27,394 nucleotides of DNA from Lachnospiraceae bacterium (lineage in GTDB: Bacteria; Bacillota; Clostridia; Lachnospirales; Lachnospiraceae), in assembly GCA_902363835.1 (NCBI GenBank), contig CABJBM010000045.1, positions 1 through 27,394 of the forward strand, read 5' to 3'. The notes under the pieces are model-generated. The model did no database searches. It was given only the letters and a program-made list of their open reading frames with translations, and had not been told where the DNA came from. A program made the translations under genes and the position numbers. Numbering within the stretch: the stretch's first letter is position 1; each line of letters begins with the position of its first letter. Positions 1 through 6,476 of this stretch are shown in pieces.

Positions 1-78
1 TCGCTAGCTGCGGTACGGCTTATACCTTACAGCGTGGGACTTTCACCCACCGAACTTCAAGCCCTTTGCTGGGCGCAC
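1..78 (-). mobile_element. 5' end of a group II intron (class C-like), cut by window edge
   Basis: Read on the minus strand from base 78, the sequence opens with GTGCGCCCAGC, the characteristic 5' end of bacterial group II introns. It is followed about 30 bases later by GGTGGGTGAAAGTCCCAC and then CTGTAAGG and CAGCTAGC. The same succession of blocks (GUGYGCCC, GGGUGARAGUCCC, CUGURAGG, then a CAG-UAGC-like block) opens domain I of group IIC introns such as the Oceanobacillus iheyensis intron; this comparison is from memory. The intron starts 13 bases beyond the rsfS terminator stem, and class C introns are known to insert just downstream of Rho-independent terminators. Only the first 78 bases are visible, so the ribozyme core and any reverse transcriptase ORF lie outside the window. 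Confidence 0.75.
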
Positions 79-85
79 CCTAAAA

Positions 86-122
86 TCAAAAAAACGGCTC
101 ACAGGTTCTGTTAAGCCGTTTT
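86..122 (-). terminator. Rho-independent terminator after rsfS
   Basis: On the minus strand AAAACGGCT (122-114) pairs with AGCCGTTTT (99-91), with a 14-base loop, and the U-rich tail continues to about 86. It lies 25 bases after the rsfS stop and ends the obgE-rsfS transcript. The group II intron begins at 78. Confidence 0.85.
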
Positions 123-147
123 ACCCAATTAGTTCAATTTTATGATA

Positions 148-510
148 CTATGATAAGGATTCTAAATCCTCAGCTTCAATCGTCTTTCCATCTCTCCAGA
201 TTCTTTCCAAATCATAGAACAAACGATTATCCCGGTCAAATACATGGACAATAATATCGCCGTAATCCATGAGTATCCAGTTAGCGGACTGATATCCTTC
301 TACCTGCCTGCAGACAAAGCCCTGTTTTCCAAGTTCTTCCTCTACATTGTCAACCATGGCCTGGACCTGATTTGTATTGGTACCGCTGGCAATAATAAAA
401 TAATCTGCCATTACGGATACTTTTCGGATATCAATGATTCTGATATCTTCCCCTTTCTTATCAGATAAAGCCGCATAAGCGGTTTTTACCATTTCAATTG
501 CCTGATTCAT
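148..510 (-). CDS. rsfS: Ribosomal silencing factor RsfS (DUF143)
   Basis: The 120-residue product is a full-length RsfS/Iojap protein. The family binds ribosomal protein L14 (uL14) and blocks joining of the 30S and 50S subunits when nutrients are limiting. The family core is visible as DIRKVSVMADYFIIASGTN near residues 27-45, and the VEGYQSANWILMDYGDIIVHVF block near residues 70-91. Its start codon overlaps the yqeK stop (ATGA), so translation is probably coupled. It is the last gene of the obgE-yhbY-nadD-yqeK-rsfS run and is followed by a terminator. This gene order is standard for Firmicutes. Confidence 0.95.
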   Translation of the reverse strand: MNQAIEMVKTAYAALSDKKGEDIRIIDIRKVSVMADYFIIASGTNTNQVQAMVDNVEEELGKQGFVCRQVEGYQSANWILMDYGDIIVHVFDRDNRLFYDLERIWRDGKTIEAEDLESLS

Positions 511-1103
511 CCTTGTTCTCCCTTCTTTTCTTTGTGAACCTGCTTATAATAAGCATATGCCCGTTTTGACATAGAGTCCACAAAACTGCCTTTTCCTTCC
601 AGATAATCCAAGGTTTCCTTAAGGATCTGGTAAACACACTCGTCCAGATCTATAAATGCCATGGACCGGACAAGAGCCAGATTTGCCGCCCTGTCACGTC
701 TGGGCTCAATGTAATCCGCCGTAAAAACAATTTTGTCCAATGTTGACATCTCCGGTCTTCCGGTGGTATGCCAACGGATGGCGTTTATAATTTCTTCGTC
801 ATTTATATGATATTTATGCTCTGCCAGCCATGCCCCATATTTCGCATGGAGCACTACCGGGGCCTTGAGTTCATCGTCAGTTAACGGAAGATTCTGCTTC
901 CTGCATTTTCTGATAATCTCATCATCTCCATAAGGCTTGGCACAGTCGTGAAGCAGGCCGGCCAGCTCCGCTTTCTTTAAGTCACAGCCATATCGCATGG
1001 CCAATGCGGTGCAGATAAATGATACGCTGACCGTATGCTCAAACCTAGAGGGGGTTAATCTCCCCTTCAAATCATTTCTCAACTCTAAGATTAGATCTTT
1101 CAT
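507..1103 (-). CDS. yqeK: HD-domain phosphohydrolase YqeK (Ap4A hydrolase)
   Basis: The 198-residue protein has an HD-family metal site: His23 (FEHTVSV), then His52-Asp53 in GLLHDCAKPY, and HAKYGAWLA and IRWHTTGR further on. YqeK-family HD proteins in Firmicutes hydrolyse diadenosine tetraphosphate symmetrically to two ADP. I place the start at the ATG at 1103, because CAGGAG lies just upstream and the ATG overlaps the nadD stop as ATGA. A longer frame reaching 1157 would place 18 unrelated residues inside nadD. It sits between nadD and rsfS, as is usual. Confidence 0.93.
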   Translation of the reverse strand: MKDLILELRNDLKGRLTPSRFEHTVSVSFICTALAMRYGCDLKKAELAGLLHDCAKPYGDDEIIRKCRKQNLPLTDDELKAPVVLHAKYGAWLAEHKYHINDEEIINAIRWHTTGRPEMSTLDKIVFTADYIEPRRDRAANLALVRSMAFIDLDECVYQILKETLDYLEGKGSFVDSMSKRAYAYYKQVHKEKKGEQG

Positions 1104-1717
1104 GGTTCCAGCTCCTGATATAAACCATGGGCGCTGATATAGACTGCAACCTCCCACGGCACATAGTCTAATATGGACTGCCCCTTGGCAATCATACGGC
1201 GCAGTTCTGCAGAGGAGATGTCCATTTCCCCGCAGTGCAGTGTGCGGATATCCGCGCCATACTTGGAGGCCAGATAGGCGATCTGCCGGTCCATGGAACG
1301 GTCTGCTTCCTCATATTCCCGCCAGGCAGTCAGTATGACTGCCTGAGCCAGCACCTGGTCCGGCTCATACCACTTCTCAATCTCATATAAAGAATCTGCC
1401 CCTATGATGAAATAAAAAGAATGCTCAGGATATGCTTCATGCAGCAGTCTTAATGTCTGTGCCGTATACGTATACCCGGTCCGGCTCACCTCAAAATCTG
1501 AGCAGACAAAACCCACATGAGCTTTCATTGCAAGTTCCGTCATGGCAAGACGCTTGGCCGGCTCTGTCACATTGCGGCTCTTTTTATGAGGCGGATGCCC
1601 GGAAGGCATATACCAGATTTCATTTAAACCGTATTCTTTATATGCCTGTTCACCAAGCATCAAATGTCCATTGTGAATTGGGTCAAACGTACCGCCCATA
1701 ATGCCAATTTTACCCAT
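1100..1717 (-). CDS. nadD: Nicotinate-nucleotide adenylyltransferase NadD
   Basis: The enzyme joins nicotinate mononucleotide and ATP to form deamido-NAD in NAD biosynthesis. At 205 residues it is the usual length. The nucleotidyltransferase signature GGTFDPIHNGHL lies at residues 8-19, with the family blocks WYMPSGHPPHK, FIIGADSL in mid-protein and ISSAELRRMI near the C-terminus, the ATP-binding ISSTxIR-type motif. It follows yhbY by 35 bases and overlaps yqeK by 4 bases. Confidence 0.96.
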   Translation of the reverse strand: MGKIGIMGGTFDPIHNGHLMLGEQAYKEYGLNEIWYMPSGHPPHKKSRNVTEPAKRLAMTELAMKAHVGFVCSDFEVSRTGYTYTAQTLRLLHEAYPEHSFYFIIGADSLYEIEKWYEPDQVLAQAVILTAWREYEEADRSMDRQIAYLASKYGADIRTLHCGEMDISSAELRRMIAKGQSILDYVPWEVAVYISAHGLYQELEP

Positions 1718-1752
1718 AATCTCTGACTCCCTGACCTGAAAATGAAACAGGA

Positions 1753-2049
1753 TTATTTAGGAAGCACAATCTTCCTCTTGTTTTCCTCTTTCGCCTGCTT
1801 ATAAAGGACAATCTTCCTTCCGATCACCTGAACCACCTCGGAATGGGTTCTCTCTGATAATACCTCGGCAATGCTGCTTCCATCATCCAGACAATTCTTG
1901 AGCACAGTAATTTTAATTAATTCTCTGGCTTCCAGCGCCTCTGCCACTGCATTTGTTATTTCAGGTGTCAGGCTGGATTTACCGATCTGGAAGATAGGAT
2001 CTATATTCATCGCCAATCCCTTTAAATAGGATCTCTGCTTACTTGTCAT
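1753..2049 (-). CDS. yhbY: CRM-domain RNA-binding protein YhbY
   Basis: The 98-residue protein is a single CRM domain, found in bacteria bound to pre-50S ribosomal particles. The N-terminal LTPEI helix region and the opening SKQRSYLKGLAMNIDPIFQIGK match the family, and the basic C-terminus (QAKEENKRKIVLPK) suits RNA contact. A GAGGAG ribosome site precedes the ATG, and obgE ends 15 bases upstream, so the two are co-transcribed. It probably helps large-subunit assembly together with ObgE. Confidence 0.93.
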   Translation of the reverse strand: MTSKQRSYLKGLAMNIDPIFQIGKSSLTPEITNAVAEALEARELIKITVLKNCLDDGSSIAEVLSERTHSEVVQVIGRKIVLYKQAKEENKRKIVLPK

Positions 2050-2064
2050 ATTATTCTCCTCGTG

Positions 2065-3348
2065 CTATTTGTAATAGTCAAATTCAAGACCATACATGCG
2101 GACCGTATCTCCTTCTTCAATTCCCGCCTGTTCCAGTTCTTCTAAAATACCATTATCCTTTAAGAACTTCTGGAAGAAGCTGAAGCCTTTTTCCGATTCC
2201 AGATTCGTATAGCCTAACATCTTTTCAATGCGGGGACCTTCTACCACATAAATTCCATCCTCAGTCACTTCCACAGAATATGGAAGCAGTGCATCGGCCA
2301 GATTCTTTACATCAAATTCTTTTTCAAATATAATCGGACTTAAATTCACGGTCTGAAGCAATTCGTAAATAGCATACAACAGTTCCTTTATGCCCTGACC
2401 GCTTACTGCAGATATTGGATAAACCTTAACACCTTGAGGTTCAAATTCCGCCTTAAGCTTTTCAACCGGATTTTCACCGTCATCATAGATAGCATCCGTT
2501 TTATTGGCTGCAATGATCTGAGGGCGTTTTAGCAGATCAGGATTGTAGGCACCCAGTTCTTTATTGATTGCATGGATATCTGCAATCGGGTCCCTTCCTT
2601 CCGTAGATGCGGCATCCACCACATGAACCAGGACTCTTGTCCGCTCAATATGACGGAGAAAATCATGTCCTAATCCAACGCCCTGGGAAGCGCCCTCAAT
2701 AAGTCCCGGAATGTCAGCCATAACAAAGCCCTTTCCTCCATCCACATCCACAACACCCAAATGCGGGTTCAAGGTCGTAAAATGGTAATTGGCTATTTTA
2801 GGCCTTGCATTGCTGACTCTGGAAAGAAGGGTGGACTTCCCGACATTTGGGAAACCAACCAATCCTACATCTGCAATGACCTTTAACTCAAGCTGTACCC
2901 AAAGTTCCTGGGAAGCCTGTCCGGGCTGGGCGTATTTGGGGGCCTGCATGGTTGGGGTGGCATAATGCATATTTCCCTGGCCGCCCTTACCGCCCTTTAA
3001 AATAACTTCCCGGCGGTTCTCTCCGGACATATCGGCAATGACCTTTCCGGACTCAAAATCCTTGATCACTGTGCCTTCCGGGACCTTGATCACCAGATTA
3101 CCGCCGTCTTTTCCATGACAGCGGCGCTTTCCGCCTGATTCCCCATCCTGTGCGGTATACTTGTGAATATGGCGAAAATCACTTAATGTGTTAAGGCCTT
3201 CATCCACTTCAAATATAATATCACCGCCGCGGCCGCCGTCACCGCCGTCAGGACCGCCGCACGGAACATAAAGTTCCCTCCGGAAACTGACATGGCCGTC
3301 ACCGCCTTTTCCGGATCTTATAAATATTTTTGCTCTATCGGCAAACAT
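2065..3348 (-). CDS. obgE: GTPase ObgE/CgtA
   Basis: This is an essential-type Obg GTPase of 427 residues that acts in 50S assembly and stress control. The glycine-rich Obg fold spans about residues 1-158 (GGPDGGDGGRGGD, KGGKGGQGNMHYAT). The G domain follows, with P-loop GFPNVGKS at 165-172, switch II DIPGLIEGA near 212-220 and base-recognition NKTD at 282-285. A C-terminal OCT domain occupies about residues 350-427. The ATG at 3348 has CAGGTGA upstream. About 260 bases containing a terminator and a palindromic repeat separate it from rpmA, so this group may use its own promoter. Confidence 0.97.
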   Translation of the reverse strand: MFADRAKIFIRSGKGGDGHVSFRRELYVPCGGPDGGDGGRGGDIIFEVDEGLNTLSDFRHIHKYTAQDGESGGKRRCHGKDGGNLVIKVPEGTVIKDFESGKVIADMSGENRREVILKGGKGGQGNMHYATPTMQAPKYAQPGQASQELWVQLELKVIADVGLVGFPNVGKSTLLSRVSNARPKIANYHFTTLNPHLGVVDVDGGKGFVMADIPGLIEGASQGVGLGHDFLRHIERTRVLVHVVDAASTEGRDPIADIHAINKELGAYNPDLLKRPQIIAANKTDAIYDDGENPVEKLKAEFEPQGVKVYPISAVSGQGIKELLYAIYELLQTVNLSPIIFEKEFDVKNLADALLPYSVEVTEDGIYVVEGPRIEKMLGYTNLESEKGFSFFQKFLKDNGILEELEQAGIEEGDTVRMYGLEFDYYK

Positions 3349-3422
3349 TCATTCACCTGTTTCCTTTCTTTTTTCCTGTCCATGTCTTATGGGCAGAACC
3401 ATCCTGCTTTACGGGATATAAA

Positions 3423-3451
3423 GATATACCTGTAAGGCATCTTTTTGTTTA
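3423..3451 (-). promoter_or_regulatory. Weak candidate promoter for obgE group
   Basis: Minus strand: TAAACA (3451-3446), 17 bases, TATATC (3428-3423). Each box matches the sigma-A consensus at four of six positions. It lies downstream of the rpmA terminator and 75 bases before obgE, where a promoter would be needed. The match alone is not strong. Confidence 0.3.
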
Positions 3452-3454
3452 AAA

Positions 3455-3512
3455 TAGGGTTGAACCCTTTTCTTTGAAGGGTTAAGCCCCTTTCTTAAAG
3501 GGTTCAACCCTA
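3455..3512. repeat. Three palindromic units forming a long inverted repeat
   Basis: Bases 3455-3470 (TAGGGTTGAACCCTTT) and 3497-3512 (AAAGGGTTCAACCCTA) are perfect 16-base reverse complements. Between them lies GGGTTAAGCCCC at 3479-3490, itself nearly palindromic. The three GGGTT cores start at 3457, 3479 and 3500, a spacing of 21-22 bases. The element can form one long hairpin or three small ones. It sits between the rpmA terminator and obgE. A 66-codon frame over it reads repeated GLNP peptides, and I treat that as a by-product of the repeat. Confidence 0.75.
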
Positions 3513-3568
3513 ACTTGAGCATGAGCAGCGAATTTTGAATACAGGCAGCCGGACAGCTCCTGTATCGT

Positions 3569-3603
3569 AAAAAACGGCTCCATACGTTTAAGGTATGAAG
3601 CCG
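3569..3603 (-). terminator. Rho-independent terminator after rpmA
   Basis: On the minus strand CGGCTTCATAC (3603-3593) pairs with GTATGGAGCCG (3585-3575) with one mismatch, followed by TTTTTT. It begins 7 bases after the rpmA stop and closes the rplU-prp-rpmA transcript. Confidence 0.88.
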
Positions 3604-3609
3604 GTCCAA

Positions 3610-3900
3610 TTATTCGTTAATTGCTTTTGGATAAACAGAAACCTGCTTTTTGTCTCTGCCTTTTCTCTCAAATCTTACAACGCCATCCACTAAAGCGAAT
3701 AATGTATCATCACCGCCTCGGCCTACGTTGATGCCTGGATGAATGTGAGTTCCACGCTGTCTATAAAGAATATTGCCAGCTAATACGAACTGACCGTCAG
3801 CTCTTTTAGCGCCTAATCTTTTAGCCTCGGAATCTCTACCGTTCTTGGTAGAACCAACACCCTTTTTATGAGCGAAAAATTGAAGGTTCATTCTTAACAT
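3610..3900 (-). CDS. rpmA: 50S ribosomal protein L27 with cleavable N-terminal extension
   Basis: The 96-residue L27 (bL27) sits near the peptidyl-transferase centre. The conserved [15 protein letters not shown] core is preceded by MLRMNLQFF. Firmicutes that carry Prp protease make L27 with this kind of extension, and it is removed between the second Phe and Ala. Prp is encoded immediately upstream, so the pair is complete here. The ATG at 3900 has GGAGG eight bases upstream. A terminator follows at once. Confidence 0.97.
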   Translation of the reverse strand: MLRMNLQFFAHKKGVGSTKNGRDSEAKRLGAKRADGQFVLAGNILYRQRGTHIHPGINVGRGGDDTLFALVDGVVRFERKGRDKKQVSVYPKAINE

Positions 3901-3903
3901 TAC

Positions 3904-4242
3904 TTACACCTCCTTAAATCGGATTTTAATATATGGTTCTCCATATTCCTCTTCAATATTCTGTAATCCAAATACCAAAGAATTCATTAGGAGTTGTGAT
4001 CCTGAACTTATATCTGAAGTAAAACGGAAGTTAAAAGCACCTGTCTTTTCCTCCTGATCCACTTCAAAGGAATCTTCTGTAAATTGCTCCACGCTGTTGG
4101 CCATGTTAAATGTAAGGGCTGATACTGCAGCACAGACAATTTCCTGTCCTTCCTGATGATCATCCGCTAAACCGGCATGTCCCAACATCTGAATCCCTGT
4201 ATAATGCTGTTCTGAATCAACCAATAGGGTTACTCTTATCAT
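3904..4242 (-). CDS. prp: Ribosomal-processing cysteine protease Prp (YsxB)
   Basis: The 112-residue protein is the cysteine protease that removes the N-terminal extension of L27. The catalytic His (GHAG, residue 22) and Cys (IVCAAVSAL, about residue 37) are present in the family's usual context. It lies between rplU (2-base gap) and rpmA (3-base gap). No good Shine-Dalgarno sequence precedes the ATG, so its translation probably depends on ribosomes finishing rplU. Confidence 0.95.
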   Translation of the reverse strand: MIRVTLLVDSEQHYTGIQMLGHAGLADDHQEGQEIVCAAVSALTFNMANSVEQFTEDSFEVDQEEKTGAFNFRFTSDISSGSQLLMNSLVFGLQNIEEEYGEPYIKIRFKEV

Positions 4243-4244
4243 AA

Positions 4245-4553
4245 TTAAGCATTGATCTTTTCGATCTTAACCTGAGTATAAGACTGTCTGTGACCATTTT
4301 TCTTATGGTATCCGGATTTTCTCTTATACTTGTAAACAATAACTTTCTTAGCTTTGCCTTCCTTCACAACTGTACCTGTTACGGTAGCACCTGCTACGGT
4401 CGGGCAGCCAACAGCTAATTCACCATTGTTTACAACAAGCACCTGGTCAAATGTGACAGCTTCGCCAGCGTCAACGCCAAGTTTTTCCACTTTAATGATA
4501 TCGCCTTCCGCTACTTTGTACTGCTTACCACCTGTTGCAATAATCGCGTACAT
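4245..4553 (-). CDS. rplU: 50S ribosomal protein L21
   Basis: At 102 residues it is the normal length for bL21, with the signature opening [14 protein letters not shown] and the conserved C-terminal [16 protein letters not shown] region that binds 23S rRNA. The true start is the ATG at 4553, seven bases after AGGAGG. An in-frame ATG at 4583 would add ten residues and leave the ribosome site inside the gene. It is first in the rplU-prp-rpmA operon. Confidence 0.97.
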   Translation of the reverse strand: MYAIIATGGKQYKVAEGDIIKVEKLGVDAGEAVTFDQVLVVNNGELAVGCPTVAGATVTGTVVKEGKAKKVIVYKYKRKSGYHKKNGHRQSYTQVKIEKINA

Positions 4554-4636
4554 ATGGCACCTCCTATTATCATTACTCGCCAACTGTGGTGTTCCGAAAA
4601 ATACGGAAACTTTTAAACCTCATTGTGCGGCATACT
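4554..4636 (-). promoter_or_regulatory. rplU 5' leader, possible L21 autoregulatory leader
   Basis: The leader of about 80 bases contains the hairpin TTCCGTATTTTTCGGAA (4608-4592, minus strand) upstream of the AGGAGG ribosome site. Many Firmicutes carry an L21 leader RNA at this position that is thought to bind L21. I cannot confirm the full consensus by eye, so the leader assignment rests mostly on position. Confidence 0.45.
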
Positions 4637-4641
4637 GTATT

Positions 4642-4670
4642 AATATATCACCTGCAAACAATTCTGTCAA
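4642..4670 (-). promoter_or_regulatory. Strong sigma-A promoter of rplU-prp-rpmA
   Basis: Minus strand: perfect -35 TTGACA (4670-4665), 17 bases, -10 TATATT (4647-4642). Transcription would start near 4635, leaving a leader of about 80 bases before rplU. Confidence 0.85.
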
Positions 4671-4722
4671 TATTTTTTAAATAAAAATAACCAGCTTTTT
4701 CCGCTTTCAGTCCGGCTTTTCT

Positions 4723-4751
4723 TTGTATTTCTATCTGACGCTTAGTATAAT
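4723..4751 (+). promoter_or_regulatory. Candidate plus-strand promoter before tiny ORF chain
   Basis: TTGTAT (4723-4728), 17 bases, perfect TATAAT (4746-4751). A good AAGGGGG ribosome site lies 20 bases downstream at 4771-4777. It points away from rplU and toward the trkH end. Confidence 0.5.
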
Positions 4752-4783
4752 AGATGCTGTAGGATAAAACAAGGGGGATACAG

Positions 4784-4976
4784 ATGAAAATGGCTGGGCA
4801 TAAATAATGAAAGACTCAGCGGCTTCTGTTATGGACATGCAGCCATGAAAAGGACTGTTTTATCTGACCGGAGCGCCGCCCTGCCTGTGTCATTGCAGTG
4901 ATGATCCTGCGGATTAATCCCCATGATCTCCATTATGATAGGAACAACAGTAACATTTTCATTCTTCAATCACACA
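4784..4976 (+). other. Chain of four tiny overlapping ORFs (leader peptides or gene remnant)
   Basis: After AAGGGGG and six bases, an ATG at 4784 opens a 7-codon ORF (MKMAGHK). Its stop overlaps the start of a 13-codon ORF at 4807 (TAATG), whose stop overlaps an 18-codon ORF at 4845 (ATGA). That stop in turn overlaps a frame starting at 4901 (TGATG), which runs into the trkH terminator. Each step moves to the next frame. It may be a set of coupled leader peptides or the decayed start of a lost gene; the peptides match nothing I recognise. This is the only content I see in the 300 bases between the rplU promoter and the trkH terminator. Confidence 0.3.
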
Positions 4977-5010
4977 AAAGGCCGCAGAGCTTCAAAAATC
5001 TGCGGCCTTT
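4977..5010. terminator. Terminator hairpin after trkH
   Basis: AAAGGCCGCAGA (4977-4988) pairs perfectly with TCTGCGGCCTTT (4999-5010) around a 10-base loop. It lies 7 bases after the trkH stop. The minus-strand T tract is short (TTTTG), while the plus-strand tail is CTTTCCTTTT, so it may act in both directions. Confidence 0.8.
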
Positions 5011-5017
5011 CCTTTTC

Positions 5018-6460
5018 TCAACTGTTCTTCCATGTGGAAGGTGCAAAAATCAGCAGCATTGGAAATATCTCCAAACGTCCTGCCAGCATGTCGAACATCA
5101 TAACATATTTGGATAAAGGAGAAAAATGGGAAAAGTTCTGAGCAGGACCGGCTCCTGCAAGTCCTGGTCCAATGTTGTTAAAGGTCGCTGCAACGGCAGT
5201 GAAATTCGTGGTAAAGTCAAAGTTATCCAGACTGACAATCAGGACAGAGATTGTAAAAATCACGATATAAGCGCCAAAAAACGTATTAATGGACCGAAGC
5301 ACGTGATGCTCAATGGGTTTCCCCTCCAGTTTTAAAACCTTTACGCTTCTGGGATGGATCAGGGACCCAAGTTCTTTTTTTACAGCTTTTAACAGGATAA
5401 GAATCCGGGATACCTTAATGCCTCCGCCGGTACTTCCCGCACATGCGCCGATAAACATGAGAACCACCAGAATCCCCTTTGAAAACTCCGGCCACAAATC
5501 AAAATCCACGGTGGAATAACCGGTTGTAGTAATAATGGAGGCCACCTGGAAAGCTGCATGGTGAAAAGCAGAAAACAGGCTTCCAAAACCCCCGCGGATA
5601 TTTATGGTAATAAGTAAAACAGAGGCTGCGATGATTCCAAGATAAGCTCTGGCCTCCTCACTGCGGAAGGCTTCCTTTGGATGGCGGGTCAATAACAGGT
5701 GATACACATTAAAGTTTATTCCGAATAAAATCATAAATACGGTAACAACCCCCTGAAGGTAATAGCTTTCATAAAAAGCCATGCTGTTGTTCTTGATCCC
5801 GAATCCTCCTGTACCGGCTGTTCCGAAGCTGATTGCCAGGGAATCAAAAAAGGGCATACCTCCTATCATCAGAAGAATGATTTGCAGCACTGTCATGAAC
5901 AAATAGATTTTATAAAGGATCTTGGCAGTCGCCCTCACCTTTGGCACCAGTTTTCCAACGGAAGGGCCAGGGCTTTCCGCCTTCATAATGTACATATTAT
6001 AACCACCTGCAAGAGGAAGAATGGATAAGATGAATACCAGAACTCCCATACCGCCGATCCAGTGAGTAAAACTCCTCCACATGATCATACACTTGGAAAG
6101 AGATTCCACATCCGGCAAGATACTGGTACCGGTCGTAGTAAAACCGGAAATAACCTCAAACATGGCATCTTCAAATTTGGGGATCTCCCCGCTTAGATAA
6201 AAGGGCAATGCCCCAAAAAAACTTAAAACAACCCAGCTTAAGGCAACGGAAACAAAACCTTCCTTTGCAAAGAAGACCATGTTTTCAGGCTTTTTGTGAG
6301 TACAAATAAGCCCGATGCCTCCGCAGGCCGCCATAACTGCCAGAAACCAGAAACCGCTGGTTTCCCTGTAGATCCATGCGGTAATACAGGGCAGAAGCAT
6401 AAAAACTGCCTCAATATTTAAAATCCAGCCCATCAGATAGATGATAACTTTTTTATTCAT
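5018..6460 (-). CDS. trkH: Potassium uptake channel subunit TrkH
   Basis: The 480-residue membrane protein is the ion-conducting subunit of a Trk/Ktr-type potassium system. All four selectivity-filter loops are visible: TTTGTS (108-113), GTAGTGGFG (213-221), TTTGYS (311-316) and NNIGPGLAG (428-436), each after a hydrophobic helix pair. The gating-region glycines and the AGSTGGGIK stretch near 341-349 also match the family. It follows trkA by 16 bases and ends at a strong hairpin. It presumably works with the TrkA ring encoded upstream. The DNA does not show whether Na+ or H+ is co-transported. Confidence 0.96.
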   Translation of the reverse strand: MNKKVIIYLMGWILNIEAVFMLLPCITAWIYRETSGFWFLAVMAACGGIGLICTHKKPENMVFFAKEGFVSVALSWVVLSFFGALPFYLSGEIPKFEDAMFEVISGFTTTGTSILPDVESLSKCMIMWRSFTHWIGGMGVLVFILSILPLAGGYNMYIMKAESPGPSVGKLVPKVRATAKILYKIYLFMTVLQIILLMIGGMPFFDSLAISFGTAGTGGFGIKNNSMAFYESYYLQGVVTVFMILFGINFNVYHLLLTRHPKEAFRSEEARAYLGIIAASVLLITINIRGGFGSLFSAFHHAAFQVASIITTTGYSTVDFDLWPEFSKGILVVLMFIGACAGSTGGGIKVSRILILLKAVKKELGSLIHPRSVKVLKLEGKPIEHHVLRSINTFFGAYIVIFTISVLIVSLDNFDFTTNFTAVAATFNNIGPGLAGAGPAQNFSHFSPLSKYVMMFDMLAGRLEIFPMLLIFAPSTWKNS

Positions 6461-6476
6461 AGCCTTTCGCCTTTTC

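Noticed and set aside
3409..3609. A 66-codon minus-strand frame with repeated GLNP peptides
   Set aside because: It covers the rpmA terminator and the palindromic repeat, lacks a ribosome site and gets its peptide repeats from the palindromes.
4901..5116. The last frame of the tiny ORF chain as a 71-residue gene
   Set aside because: It runs through the trkH terminator and into the end of trkH on the opposite strand, so only its start is of interest.
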